Assembly (NCBI GenBank): GCA_003118195.1
Contig: BEXV01000710.1
Location: 43,572-65,851, forward strand
Length of the DNA: 22,280 bases
Direction of reading: 5' to 3'
Source of the DNA: Hemicentrotus pulcherrimus
Taxonomy: Eukaryota > Echinodermata > Echinoidea > Camarodonta > Strongylocentrotidae
In this document: positions 1 to 12,200 of the stretch, piece by piece
How positions within the stretch are numbered: the stretch's first letter is position 1
How the letters are laid out: every line of letters starts with the position of its first letter
Translations under genes and position numbers: made by a program
Notes under the pieces: model-generated
Database searches by the model: none
What the model was told of the DNA's origin: nothing
Seen by the model: the letters and a program-made list of their open reading frames with translations, nothing else

Positions 1-2250
1 TGTCTTCTTCCCTTTATCCGTACGTTGTAATTGTAATTTGTATTAAATGTATGTATTATTCATTTATTCATACTTTTTATGCTTTTGATATTTTGATATG
101 ATTGTATTTATTTGTTAAATTTTGTAGAAGGAAGAAAAGTTTCTTCTTTTGTTTTGAACGAAGACAATAAATGATATACACTATTATATTCCATTCTAAA
201 TGGTCTGAAACATGGGATGCCATTCACCCGAAAATTCAAACAGTCAATCGTATGTACGATATAATTGCTGGAAAGCCGGACACGCGACTCGAACATTCCT
301 CAATTTTGTTTCAGACTCAGAAAATCTACACCTAAAATTTACAATAATGACACTGCTAAATATGTAAACTGAAGAAAAAGAGGCTTGTTTTGTGTCTATA
401 TTCTGATCTAAGGAGACTTGTTACAGTTATCAAAAAAACATAGCCTTCAGGGCTTGTGCCTCCCCTCGGTAATTGCCTGAGAAACTGAGAAAATGTGGTA
501 TATACTGGTAAACATGTTGATACGCTTGCCAACTACGTTTGTTCTTCACCTATACACAACACAAACGTAATTGAGTGCGATAAATCAAGCTTCCAATCAA
601 AAGGTGATTCTGACAATTTTAAAGTAGGCATAAATGCAGTAAAAAAGAATGAATTAGAATTAGAGTCATTACTTTCTTGGAAGGTTATTAATTTCTTTGT
701 CAATTAGGCTAGGTAATTAGCAACTTGTTTTTTTTTTCTAGCTTAATCAAATGACATTAAGTTGACCATTTGCAAATAAATCCTCATGCAAAAAAACAAA
801 AAAAATCCTGACGCAAATAAGAAAGATGACTCTAATAACATATCGTATAATATTTTGTTTATTTGTCAGAAAAACGGAAGATAGGAGAATGGACAAAAAA
901 TTACAAATAAAAAAAAAATTTACAAATTTGTTTCTCAAAATAGTGAAAGGCACAAGAATGCAATAGTGTATTGCACAATTACATTTCTATTGCTAACAGC
1001 TATAATATAACATTGTTACACATTTTCCTTTTCAATCACAATAGTCGAGTGAAATACCTAGTTAACTAAACAGCCTATCAATATCATATTGGAGTTCCAT
1101 CATACCGGTAATATGTTTATATCTCAAGGCATGTAGAATATAATTTTTTGGTAACTTGGTCTTGGAGACATGATGATGATAAGTAGGCATAATAAGGCAT
1201 GGAATATAAAATGTCACAAGGAAATATAAAGCGATTATACCTTTCTTGTAGACTTTTCAGCTCAAAAGAGAGAACTTTCTATTTTTTCAACAAATATATT
1301 AAACACTAAAGGCATTTATACACATGTTTCTCAAGTAATGACAAAAACAGGAGAGATAAAATAAACTATAACAATGTTTCTCCCAGTAAAACAGAGTAAC
1401 TTACAATTCAACATATCTTATGGCTGGTTGCTGATCAAAATAATGGTATATCTTATTAATATTAACTTTTCAATCTTTAGAAAAAATAAAAGCTGGGCTG
1501 CATAAATCATGAAGCAGCTGCCATTTAAATTTCCCTTGGGTGTTAACTAAAATAATAATAATTTACTCACTAAATGCTTATGCTTAACCTACACATGATA
1601 ATTAAACTTACTGGAAATGTACAATTAAGAATTAGTCATCTTCAATTTCAGAATCTTTAAATGGGTGATTGAAATTTATACTGAATATATGAGGAATGTA
1701 AGCTGATCTTTTAATTTTCAATGGAAGAGAAAAACAGATACCGGTAAGTTCCAAATTTACCATGCAATCTCCAAAAATATCATGTGACTTCCAATACTAT
1801 GTAGGTGGACGTTGTCATTCCAATTACAAAAATCAGATGGCACAAATCTAATCTGTACACATCTAAAAGCATATGCAATGTTCCCCCAAGTCATAGTCCA
1901 GCCATAAATAGATCAGTTCCATGTTACACAATAATACATCAATTTGATTGGGGATCTGAGAGGGAAGCAGACTTTAATAATAGATCATAATTAAATGACA
2001 GGTCCATTTTGCCTTGACCTTGAGTACATGTACTGTCTATACCTCATGTAACCATGGCGATACAAAATAACAACATTGGGAAGGATGAAAGGGGTGCTAT
2101 GGTTATAGTGGTAGAGGTGGGATTCGATTATGAAGGTCAATGTTATGAGGTTAGGAGATTAACAAATCTCCCCGCTGATAATTCAATTCGTTATGCAGAA
2201 AGCATCCAACTCTATGCTTTAATCTTTTAATGGAATTCTCTCTGAAAATA

Positions 2251-2281
2251 TCTCTCTCTCCCTCTCTCTCTCTCTCTCTCC
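2251..2281. repeat. (TC)n microsatellite
   Basis: About 31 nt of nearly pure TC dinucleotides, broken only by single CC steps, followed by a short CACA run. Confidence 0.95.
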
Positions 2282-4715
2282 CACACATACACACTAACAA
2301 GATATGTGACAGTGAATTATGATAAATCTAATATTGTTAGAGTATCGAATCCTTGCCCCAGCAATTCTGGAATAATCAAGGGGCTGTAAAATATATGACT
2401 TGGCAAATACGAATGTGTCATAAAAAGGTCACTGGTTTCAACAGTGCATGCCTTATAGTCACTAAGGGTAGTGGAGTACCATACATAGAAATCTACATTA
2501 TATTCCTGATACATTGATAAACACAGAATAAGTGACATTTGTAAGACATCAAATGTTAAAAAGATTATCAATGGGCAGCAGAAAATATGCATGCAAGTAG
2601 AGTGGTTAAGTTCTAAAGAAGTATACAAATGTAAGAATTGACCAAAGCGGTATCTTATTTTTAGATGTGGGAAAGTAATAAGTGATATTTGTACCACAAC
2701 TGCATATCAAAATGCTGGAGATATCATATAATTCATACAGTATGCAGTCTACAATGAAATCCACAGGAATGCAAAAAGAAACAGCTACATTACGATTGGA
2801 TTGTCAAACACTAGATAATGACATACAATACATGTATATTCTCCAGCCAGATGTCAGGCATTGTCTCACAATACAAACAAGTTTAACGTACAATATACAC
2901 ATGATTTCAGAAAGACCGAGGACGTGGAAGCAGAGACAAAAACAGTACACATTTTGAGAGATATCTTTCTGGATGCTTCCAAAAACTACAAATAAATTAA
3001 ACCATGATAAATTTGAGCTAGATGGTTATTGAAACAACTTTTATGAATGGCAAAATTGTTATTCAGTTTTTTTACAAAATCCATAACCCTATTTATGGTG
3101 ATTCAATAAATAAATATATTTCAACTATACCATTATAGTAGTTTTCTTGGTTTTAATATCATGAGGTGTTGAATTCAAAGTCACACATATAGATCTAAGA
3201 TTAGTGGTTGTTGTATTCATGAGTTCTGATAATGATTTAAAAAATGAAATTATTCTCATCGATTTTAAAAAGCTTGTAGACTTAATGAAAAATGATATAT
3301 TTAAAGTAGACATTCATTGATTTTGAATTTTGATTTAATTTGTTTCATTGCAAGTAGGAAAGTTAGATTGAAAAAGTTTATCAAATTCCCCACTTGGAAA
3401 CATTAAAAATAAAGATTATCCTCAATGTCAAAATGGTAAACTACTGCCCCACTTTTACACTTGAATAGCTCACCCGAACACTGCAGAGAGTTGTGACGTC
3501 ACTCGTGTGACTAAATTAGCATAAGCAGGCACGGACCTACCATTCCATGAGCAGACGATGTCACTACTGTAGTCTGTTCTGTAAAGCGCATAGAGACATG
3601 CAATTCTCGCTATGCTCCGACGTGCGACTCTTGGATATAATTTTGAGCTACCTTTTCCACCTGTTTAGATTCACAGTTTTGCACCATATTCCAACTGACA
3701 ATTCAGTTTTATAAAAAATAGAATTCAATGAAAGTCTACTATAAGTGATATATTCAATTTCAGTAATGAACAATAAGGCCTCAATGAAGTAAAGATGATA
3801 CCGGTATAGTCATCCTAAGACAAAATTCTAAGAATGCAATGAGATTTTAAAAATAGAATTGTCTTCTTTTTTCTTTCTTTTTTGAGGGGGGGGGGTACAC
3901 ATGTAAGTTTGTAAACACTCTGCTGGTCCATTTACTTCATGACCAACAATCCAGCATGAATCCTATCTGATCTTCTGAATCTCATAAAGAATAGTTTCAT
4001 TGTCAGAACTCATGATTACCTTCAACAGGTGGTTAGTTTACCCATGTCTGTAACAGACGCCCTGATTTGTATTGTAATAATCGGCACTTTGTTTGTTTCT
4101 TCGTATAATTTAGCAGCATAGTCTAATCAGATACTATCATGGTTAGTATATTCAAAACAGCTTAAACATATTAAAACTAGATTTGCTCTCCTATTTCAAA
4201 CAAACACACTGCAATCACATGAACAAATTAACACAGTGTTTATAAAAGTGTAAAAAAATAATGTGCATAGAAATCTTGCATTTTGGCAATGTTGCTTGAT
4301 CCTCCGTGATACAGTACATGTGTATAAAGCTTAATTTCTTATAAAATATTATATATATACATTTTAAAAATATTTACATAATCATACCTGAATTTCATAT
4401 CTTTGATCCAACATTTCAAATAATTCTACAATAAAAAAACATCTTCCACAAAACAAAGAAATCCATATTTCTGACATTAAAAATTCCTTGATTATGACGG
4501 CAACTAAAAGATCACATAAATTCCTGAAGTCATTTTCAATTATATCAAAAGACACTTCATTATTATCAGCTGCTTGACATTGTTAACAATTTATGAAGAA
4601 TTATTGAGGGAGTTATACAGACCCAAAGTTTGTTTTAATTTTTCTCCGACACATAAAAGCATATTGTTTGTTTCCTTATGGAGCATCTCTTCTTTCCAAA
4701 TTACTATTTCAAAGT

Positions 4716-4721
4716 TTTATT
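4716..4721 (-). promoter_or_regulatory. Candidate polyadenylation signal AATAAA
   Basis: A minus-strand AATAAA lies about 435 nt past the stop codon of the large gene. A closer ATTAAA variant is at 5059-5064, about 92 nt past the stop. Either could end the transcript, and in AT-rich DNA such hexamers are common by chance, so the choice is unresolved. Confidence 0.3.
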
Positions 4722-5058
4722 ATGCTATGAATGAATGACACTTTGGTTTCACCTTCCAGCATCAAAGGGAGTAGCTTTCAAATTAATTAGGGCAAGACGG
4801 GTCATAACGAGGCTGGAAAGGATAAGGGCCCTGCAAAGTCCTTTCTTTATATTTCCTTCCAATTATGACGGTCAGCTACAGTCTCAATAAAATAATTCTG
4901 AACCTAGGAATAGTTTACTAGATGAAACAAAATACGTGCTTGTAAAAATAAATAATAATATGTATCCTTCATATTCGTATTATCTATCATGCCTAACTAG
5001 TTTTGGCATGGCAAAGTTCAAAATTTGGTACAATCCCTGCAGGATACAATCACATCTG

Positions 5059-5064
5059 TTTAAT
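5059..5064 (-). promoter_or_regulatory. Candidate variant polyadenylation signal ATTAAA
   Basis: The most common variant hexamer, on the minus strand, is the nearest candidate to the stop codon. It would give a very short 3' UTR of roughly 110 nt. Confidence 0.25.
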
Positions 5065-5155
5065 ATTTCACAAATCAAATGTGGCAAACTACAAGGCACC
5101 AACCAAGTTGCTTTACTATTTTTGTGTAAATCCTGATTTTCAATATTTCAAAAAA

Positions 5156-6270
5156 TTATTTTCTAATCTGGCTGGTAGGATTGAGCAGAGGCAGTTTGTG
5201 GCTGTTTGGCCGTTGCTGTTGTCTTCGCGGCGGATAGAAGTCTTGTGGATCCTTGGGGTACCTACCCTTCCCATGATACCAGGCAGCATCATGCAGGGGC
5301 TCCACAGTGTTTGAACGACGACCCGACGGTTCTCCAAGAAGTGAAACAATGTGACTGTTTGGTCCTTGGATGTTACTGTCGTAGGCGGACGGAATGTCGC
5401 ATCTGTGACTGGTGCTGGACATTTCACCGACCGAACTCTTAGGTCCTCTGGTCCATGTAGAGCTACTGACAGACGAGTAAGAACGTCCATTCGCGAGTCT
5501 TTGATAGCTCTTCTCTTTGCTGCCATTGTTGCTACTTGTTTCATCAGCCATCTCACTGCTTCCAAGCACAGTGTGGCCCTCTGCAAAGGACACGCCATCC
5601 TCTCTGGTATCAGGGCGGCCATTGTAAAGGTACTTGGCTCTCAAGGTAGGTTCCTTGTTGGAAGAGGAGGATGACGATGAAGATGAACTTGACGGTCTAT
5701 AGTCATTCTGATGAGTTCCAGATGCAGCCGAATGCGCTTTCCTGTTTGTTGAGGATCTAGTTTGAGGTGAACCTGAACGAGAGCTTCCATTGTATTTCAG
5801 ATTTTGACAGCTCTGAGCTCTATCTCTCCGGATGCCTTGTCCATCTCCTCTCCCTCCCTTGCCTTCCATGTTGTACTGCACACTCCCATGCCTGACACTT
5901 CCCCCGTACCTACTTCCTGGCCGTGGGGATGGACTCCTGTCAATGCTTCTCGGGCTGTTGCGTCCGCTGAAGCTGGAGCCCCTGCGGCTTGGTGAACCAC
6001 TCCTCCCTCCAGCACTTAGCAGATCTTGCTCCCTCCAGCTGAGGTTGCTCCTGGGATTATCCCTTGTTCTCTTATCCGGAGGCTTGACTGGAGCGCGATC
6101 ATAGTCTCCTCTATCCAGCTCCTTCCGTAGACCCTTGACAGTGTTGCGGATGGCGTGGGTGAGCTTGTGGTGAGCTCCAAATTTGGTGGTGCGGATATCA
6201 AGTGCTCTGCTCATCAGCTCCATGGCTTCTTTCTTGCTCTGGAAACTCCCATCATTCCTGAGTAGTCTCC
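5156..6270 (-). CDS. TTC41: Exon 15: last TPR, long disordered tail and stop (aa 1358-1728)
   Basis: The acceptor TTTGCAG|GG completes Gly1358, and the frame runs to a TAA at 5156-5158. The first ~50 residues finish the TPR array (AMELMSRALDIRTTKFG, then HHKLTHAIRN). The remaining ~315 residues are low in hydrophobics and rich in Ser, Arg, Gly and Asn, with SR/SP motifs (SPRSIDRSPSPRPGSR), an 11-Ser run (5660-5692) and a late aromatic patch, AAWYHGKGRYP (1686-1696). I know no domain for the tail. The exon is unusually GC-rich for the window and creates several long antisense open frames that are shadows. Confidence 0.9.
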
Positions 6271-9200
6271 CTGCAAATGTTGAAAGGAATTCCAATGATC
6301 AGTATCAGCCTCTTAAGTAGCTCATAACAGATTCTTCAAATCAATATACCCCTAAAAACAAAATTCCTACCATTAGATTATTATTTTAAAAAGCAAGACA
6401 ATTCATAACTCATTATCCCATAACTTAAGGATCTCTGAATGTGAAGACCCATTTTTCTCACCTAAATGAAACAGAGTGGTTGCTACAAGAAGATGATCCT
6501 TCCCAAGGGCCTCTTGACGAATCTTCAAAGCTCTCCTGTAATATGCTTCTGCCTTAGTTCTGTCATAGCTGTATAAATGAATAATTGTTTACGATACATC
6601 AGTTATGTTATTACCGAAAGAAGAGAATTCTGATTGGAAAGTATGACTATTAGACTGATAAATGCTCTGCTTACACAGTACATGTACGTCTATGCTGTTC
6701 GAGTACAAACACTCAATGAGACAGTCATAATAAAGATGAAATTGGCTTGGTGACAACCTCTCATTAAAAGACAGTTTTTCTTATTTTCTTTGAGCAATTT
6801 TCAATCTAATCAATCTCTAATGAAAATTATCTCATTTGGTATATGAATAGCATCATTCACAATGCACATTGTAGAATCTTTAAGATACTCTGTTAGGTTT
6901 ACATACCACATTTAACTATGGCAGGCTATTCATGCCACTGGTTGCTCTCACCATTATGATCTTAAGAACTATTTTTTTCCTTCAATAACAATATGAACAT
7001 GACAGACAAAGAAAGCGGACAAAATATTCAGTTCCTCAGGTAGACAAAGGAACATCCCTTCACTGCTATTATGTAAAAATGTGTAGAACAGGTGAATATG
7101 CATGTGACACCTGTTCTACATATTTTTTACATAATAGCAGTGAAGGGATGTTCCTTTGTCTATCTCAGGAACTGTATATTTTGTCCGCTTTCTTTGTCAG
7201 TCATGTTCATAGTGTAATGAGCTTTCAAAAAGTATAAATTCTGTAGATTTGTGACCATGATTTGTACGTCCAATGAGAGACCAATGCCAGTAAATGATCT
7301 TAGTCTTCGTGAAACACTCCCCAGGGAAGAGTGGTCTTTCCTGAAGCATTAATTGACTTTACATACCCCCAAGAGCCTTCCCTCTTCCATTCTTCTTCTT
7401 AATATTGAATATCTACTCCACTCACCTGATCTCATTATCGAACTTGCATAGAAGTCCAGCTAATTCATTGAGAACTTCAGCTACCAGTGGGTGTGCTGAG
7501 CCATACCACCTCTCTCTAGTCTGCAGAGCCTCTAATAGGCATGCCTCGGCTGACCGATAGTCGTCCACTCTTATCCTGAGATATGAACAGAAGAAATACA
7601 TTGTGTGTCATAAACCACCTTGTTTTGAGTGGAGGTTGCACGAAGCTTTCATTACCCAATGGAAACATGTATAGGATAGGATAGCTATATCTCCATCTGT
7701 TGGTTAAAACCTATATGACACCTATTAGATATTAATTTTGGTTTGAAAGTGAAAATCTCAGCAGAGTGGAAATCTGTTGGGCCAAATCCAAAGCCAAAGT
7801 CTCTGAGACCGATTGTCCGATTCATGTGAAATTTTACATGGAGGTACATTAAAGTATTAGCGATGCATTCATGTTTTCGTTTTAACGATCCATAAATATG
7901 CAAATTATGTGCATATTAATGACCACCTGTCTACAAAGACCACATTTTTTGTTTCCCTTGAAAATGGTTTCTCATTGAAACATGTACTAAAGGAACCTGT
8001 CTACAAAGACCACATTTTTTGTTTCCCTTGAAAATGGTTTCTCATTGAAATATGTACTAAAGGAACCTGAACATAGAGACCACCTGCCTATCATGACCAC
8101 TTTTCTTGTCTCCCATGGGTGGTCTTTACAGACAGGTTTTACTGAATATATATATATACAGTACATCAAAGGGATAGCTGGACATTGTGAACATACTTGA
8201 GGAATCCCAGGTTGAACTGCGCTGTTGCGATGCCCGCCACACTGTTTGCTTGTCTCATGCATTGACTGGCCTCCATCAAAACCTCTTCCGCTTCCTCTAT
8301 CCTTCGATCATGGACAGCCATACTGCCGATCCTGTTCAACAGCCATCCTGTTATCAACAAGTCAAAATAATCACAAGAATAATAAGAATTTGGCAATCTC
8401 TGAAGACTTTCATGGCAAGAATAGATTTGAGCAATGTTTGTGGTTATACACCCCATCCCGCGCCCCATATTCTTTCGACTAGGTTTGTTGGCCCTGAAAA
8501 AGGCCCACTCCTCCTCTATCTCTGCTTCGCGTGCCCTAACCGGAGATGGAGCGTGAGTTGGCCCTTTTCAATGCCAACTAACACAAAAGCAGTCTTTCTT
8601 GACACCCTGGATTTAGTCAATTTGCCATATACGTGTTGGAGTATTAACACAACTGGCACAGGAGAGAGAACTGCATATGGATAGGCATTATGCAGTTTTC
8701 TTTGTTACTAAAATGAATGTGATGAGGTTTAGCGATTATCTACAAGACTGATATTTTGTGACATTTCTAACATGGTTAGTACCTCAAGTCATGACACTAT
8801 CATCCTGTAGCAAACGTTTAATATGGAATGTGATAACCTAGGGAAAAGCCCATGTGAGTGAATTTGTCACTACCATACACAGGTATTGATAATAATTGCA
8901 TATAATTATCCTTAAAGGCTATCACAAAAGCCTGGTTTGACTAAAATATCATCACGATTATCAGAGTTACAAAAGATTCTTAGATAACAGCATAACAGAC
9001 TGACAATCTTCAGTGCCTGATGTATGACAATTCTAATAATGTGAAACTACACTGACAACATTTTTCCAAGAAGCTCTTAAGGTGAAAGAATTCTAGATGT
9101 TTCTACCTTTCGTTTCCAGGAGTGGCTTGATGTTGTCATAAGTCTCTTCTTCTATGATATGCTCTAGAGTGTTGAGAGCCTTGCCAAAGAAGCGCTTTGC

Positions 9201-12200
9201 TTCATCCTTACGTAACTGGAAGAGGTGTCTATCCCCGATGCTCTCCTGTACCTCAACAAGCAGCAGCTGTTCTTTGTACGTCAGTGGGAACATCTAGAAA
9301 GAGACAGGGAAAGTGTAGCAACAATGAATTTACATGTATCCATCAGACAGCCTAGACATTCAAGGTACAGACCTGTTTTGGAAATGCCCCCCTCTCAAAA
9401 AGTGAAATGGAAGCTCTTACCAATCATGCGAAAGATTATCTTTTGACTACCGCCTAATAATTGATATATTTGGTAAATTATCATATCTATCCGGCCTGGA
9501 TAGATATCACGTAGTCCCATATACATCTTTCTATGTACAGAACTTGTAATTTTACCAAGTTTGGGCCAAATTTCTTATCATTTTGATGATTCCAGAACCT
9601 TAAAGTACACAACAATACTTATATGCTAGATGATCAACCTTTTCTGATCAATTTCACAAAGTTTCTTTCACAATGAAATCGAATGACCAGAACTGGTCTA
9701 TACCTTTAAACCAACAAAACAAATTGTTCTTAGGTGTAATAAGACAAGACAAGAAATACTACTGAAACCCTTAGGTTGTAGTAGTTTTTCAATGTTGGTT
9801 AAAAAAAAATGCACAAAGTAACATTTTTAAGAAGCATTGTAATATATCAAGGTTTATATATTTCTTACTTTAAAAAAAAGGAAAAATACAAACCATATTC
9901 TGCTGCATTTGAGTTTTAATTACAAGACAGTAACCTTTAAGCAAAAATTAAAAATCTTAAATGATGTGGGTTACATAGTGGTCACATAGGCCTAACAGTG
10001 AAATATCAATAAAAACTGGCACCTCAGTGATAAGTCAAAAGAAAAGAAATTATAGATCAGTAGTTAGGGTTTCTGAATGAGAACCAAGTCAAGCGTGGAA
10101 TTCCATTTAACTTACATCTATGATCCTGTCATAAGCCAGCATCAGCATCTCTTCAGATTGATCAAATGCAGATTTCTCAGCTAGAAACTTCCCAACATGC
10201 ATTGCAAGAAGTGCACTTTTACACCGTATCCTGTTTTCATCCAGTACTTCTCCCTCCACCTCACTTTCCTCATCTACTTCTTTGTCAAAATCTATCATTT
10301 CCTTGTCTTGACTCTCCTCTCTGTTGCTTGATATTTCAAAAGCATCTCCGAGGGAGTTAACCAAGTCATCTAGCATATCTTGTTCTCCAGGAGCAAAGCT
10401 AGCTAGGCTCCTTGACAGCTCAGAATCCTCCGGGATGCTGCTTCCCGCGCGGCTGTCTCCTCTTCTATCACTCATTGCCTTCTCAGATTCATCCAATCTG
10501 CTTCCTTTCTGACTTCTCTGATGAATGAAGTTGCTTCCACAAGATGACATATCTCCAGGGCAAGCTGATGATAATGCTGTGTATTCTTCTTTGACGATCA
10601 CTTCCTCAACCCTACTGTCTGGACGAGACTGTCCACCCATGCTCATATCGCTTCTTCGGCTATCCAGCCCACTCCTACTGCTTTCAAAGTCACTTATCCT
10701 GCTCTCCATCCCACCGCTGCCATCATCTATGCCACTGAATGCACCTGGTGAAAGAGGAGGAAGGGGTGGTGGTGGTGGTGGTCCAGCCTCGTCCCAACCA
10801 GAAATGCTATCAAGGTCACTCCTTGTGGCTCGACTCATGGTCAGATCAGCCCCTGGGGTAAACTCCTCACCCCCACTCTCAAGCGTAGAATTCTCTACAG
10901 TGTTCCTGCTTCCTATGCTTTCAAAATCACTGAAGGTACTAGGATGGTCTCTGGACCCAAAAGAGACGCTAGAAGGACCAGCTCGCTTCCCTCCAGTCAG
11001 ATCTATCGCATGATTGGAGTGCTGGCTGCTAAAATTGACTGAACAAGAGAATCAGATGGAAAGAAAAAATATATGACAATCAAAATAAATCACATAGCTT
11101 ATGAACAAATAATGAAGAAAAGGTCATATTTAAAGGTAATACAAAGTTTTGGTATGGGGTCATGAATTTGGTTCAAATTAACATATTGGAAGCAAATGCC
11201 ATCCTACAATATTAAATGATCGCCGTTGCGATTAAAATCAAATAAAAAGTGATGAAATTTTGAATAATAAACTCTTTATGTTGTAATCGACAGATGTTTC
11301 TTGACTAAAATGGACTGATTTTCTATTCCAGTTTGGAAATTATATATTAGAACTGCATATTCTGAAATTTTAATGGTCGCAGCTACCATGGTATGGCCTT
11401 AGGAGCTATTTGAAATCTATAGGGAGCACCAATCAATTTGATATTTTCATTTCTTGTTATCCTTAGCGTTTTAGTGCCCAATTTTATCAAAGTTGCTTAT
11501 TCTAACACTAGGTTTCACAATGGTAATGCAAATTTTAAATTCCAAAATCCAATCCTATTAAAATATTACTAAAACATAATATTACCTTTAATGAAGGATT
11601 ACAACAAAATACTTTAAACACATCATGATGCACAAAAATAACAAACATGAACTATTACCACAATAGTGCTTTCCAGTAAAGATATCTTCATATTTTCCTT
11701 CCTCCATCTACCATTACTTTTTTGCTACTTATTAAAAAAGAAGAGACAAAATGCGAAAAGGAAAGAATTTATTTTTTTGAAATTCATAATGAAAATTGCA
11801 TAACTTCGAAATATGATCATCATACTAAACTGTAACGCAATAGAATACAGAAAAGTGCCTTTCATCTCATACGGTCCAAACATAGTTTACGAGGGGAGAA
11901 ACCAGGGGAACCTACCACTCTCCACCCCGATGCTGTCATTCTTCTTCACCAACTTCTTCTTGAACCCGGGCAACCCCCAGTCCATCCTAGTAGCCGATCT
12001 CATCACCATCTCACCCACGTCGTCGGCAAAGGATACTTTAGAAGCACTCTTCACCTGGTTAGGGTTGTCCTCCTTACAGACGGCTTGAGATACCATCTTG
12101 GTGAGCGAGGTGGTGATGCTGAAGTTCTCCTTGGAGAGACGATTACAGTAGCGGAGGAGATCAAGCTTCAGGGCGATGTTCTGGGAGGTGTCGGCCTGCA

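Larger units (their letters stand above)
1..5155. other. 3' flank: presumed 3' UTR then AT-rich sequence without a supported gene
   Basis: No exon-like block with splice signals or recognisable protein similarity was seen on either strand. The longest open frame here (126 aa, minus, 2317-2697) has a Leu/Ser/Phe/Tyr-rich composition expected by chance and no motif. The region holds a TC microsatellite (2251-2281), a poly-G tract near 3886-3895, an isolated TGACGTCA (3494-3501), TACCGGTA-type palindromes near 1104, 1740 and 3800, and a likely dispersed-repeat fragment near 3578-3600 (TGTAAAGCGCATAGAGAC). Confidence 0.6.

Noticed and set aside
495..707. 70-aa plus-strand open frame with a somewhat protein-like composition
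   Set aside because: It needs a GTG start, has no flanking splice signals and no recognisable similarity.
2317..2697. 126-aa open frame on the minus strand in the 3' flank
   Set aside because: Composition is typical of chance translation of AT-rich DNA, with no domain, repeat or splice context; the overlapping plus-strand frame at 2682-2957 is no better.
5140..5622. 160-aa minus-strand frame and several plus-strand frames over exon 15
   Set aside because: They are shadows of the Ser/Arg-rich exon 15 frame, created by its higher GC content.
7925..8137. CRISPR-like array
   Set aside because: Only two full 70-bp units, directly adjacent without spacers, in an animal-type intron.
8187..8684. 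165-aa plus-strand open frame
   Set aside because: It is antisense to exon 12 and runs into intron 11 and the inverted repeat at 8487-8578; exon 12 on the minus strand has TPR sequence and matching phases.
8470..8700. Histone pseudogene next to the histone-like stem-loop
   Set aside because: No histone C-terminal codons are visible upstream of either stem-loop arm, and the two arms point such that both could not be 3' ends of intact genes.
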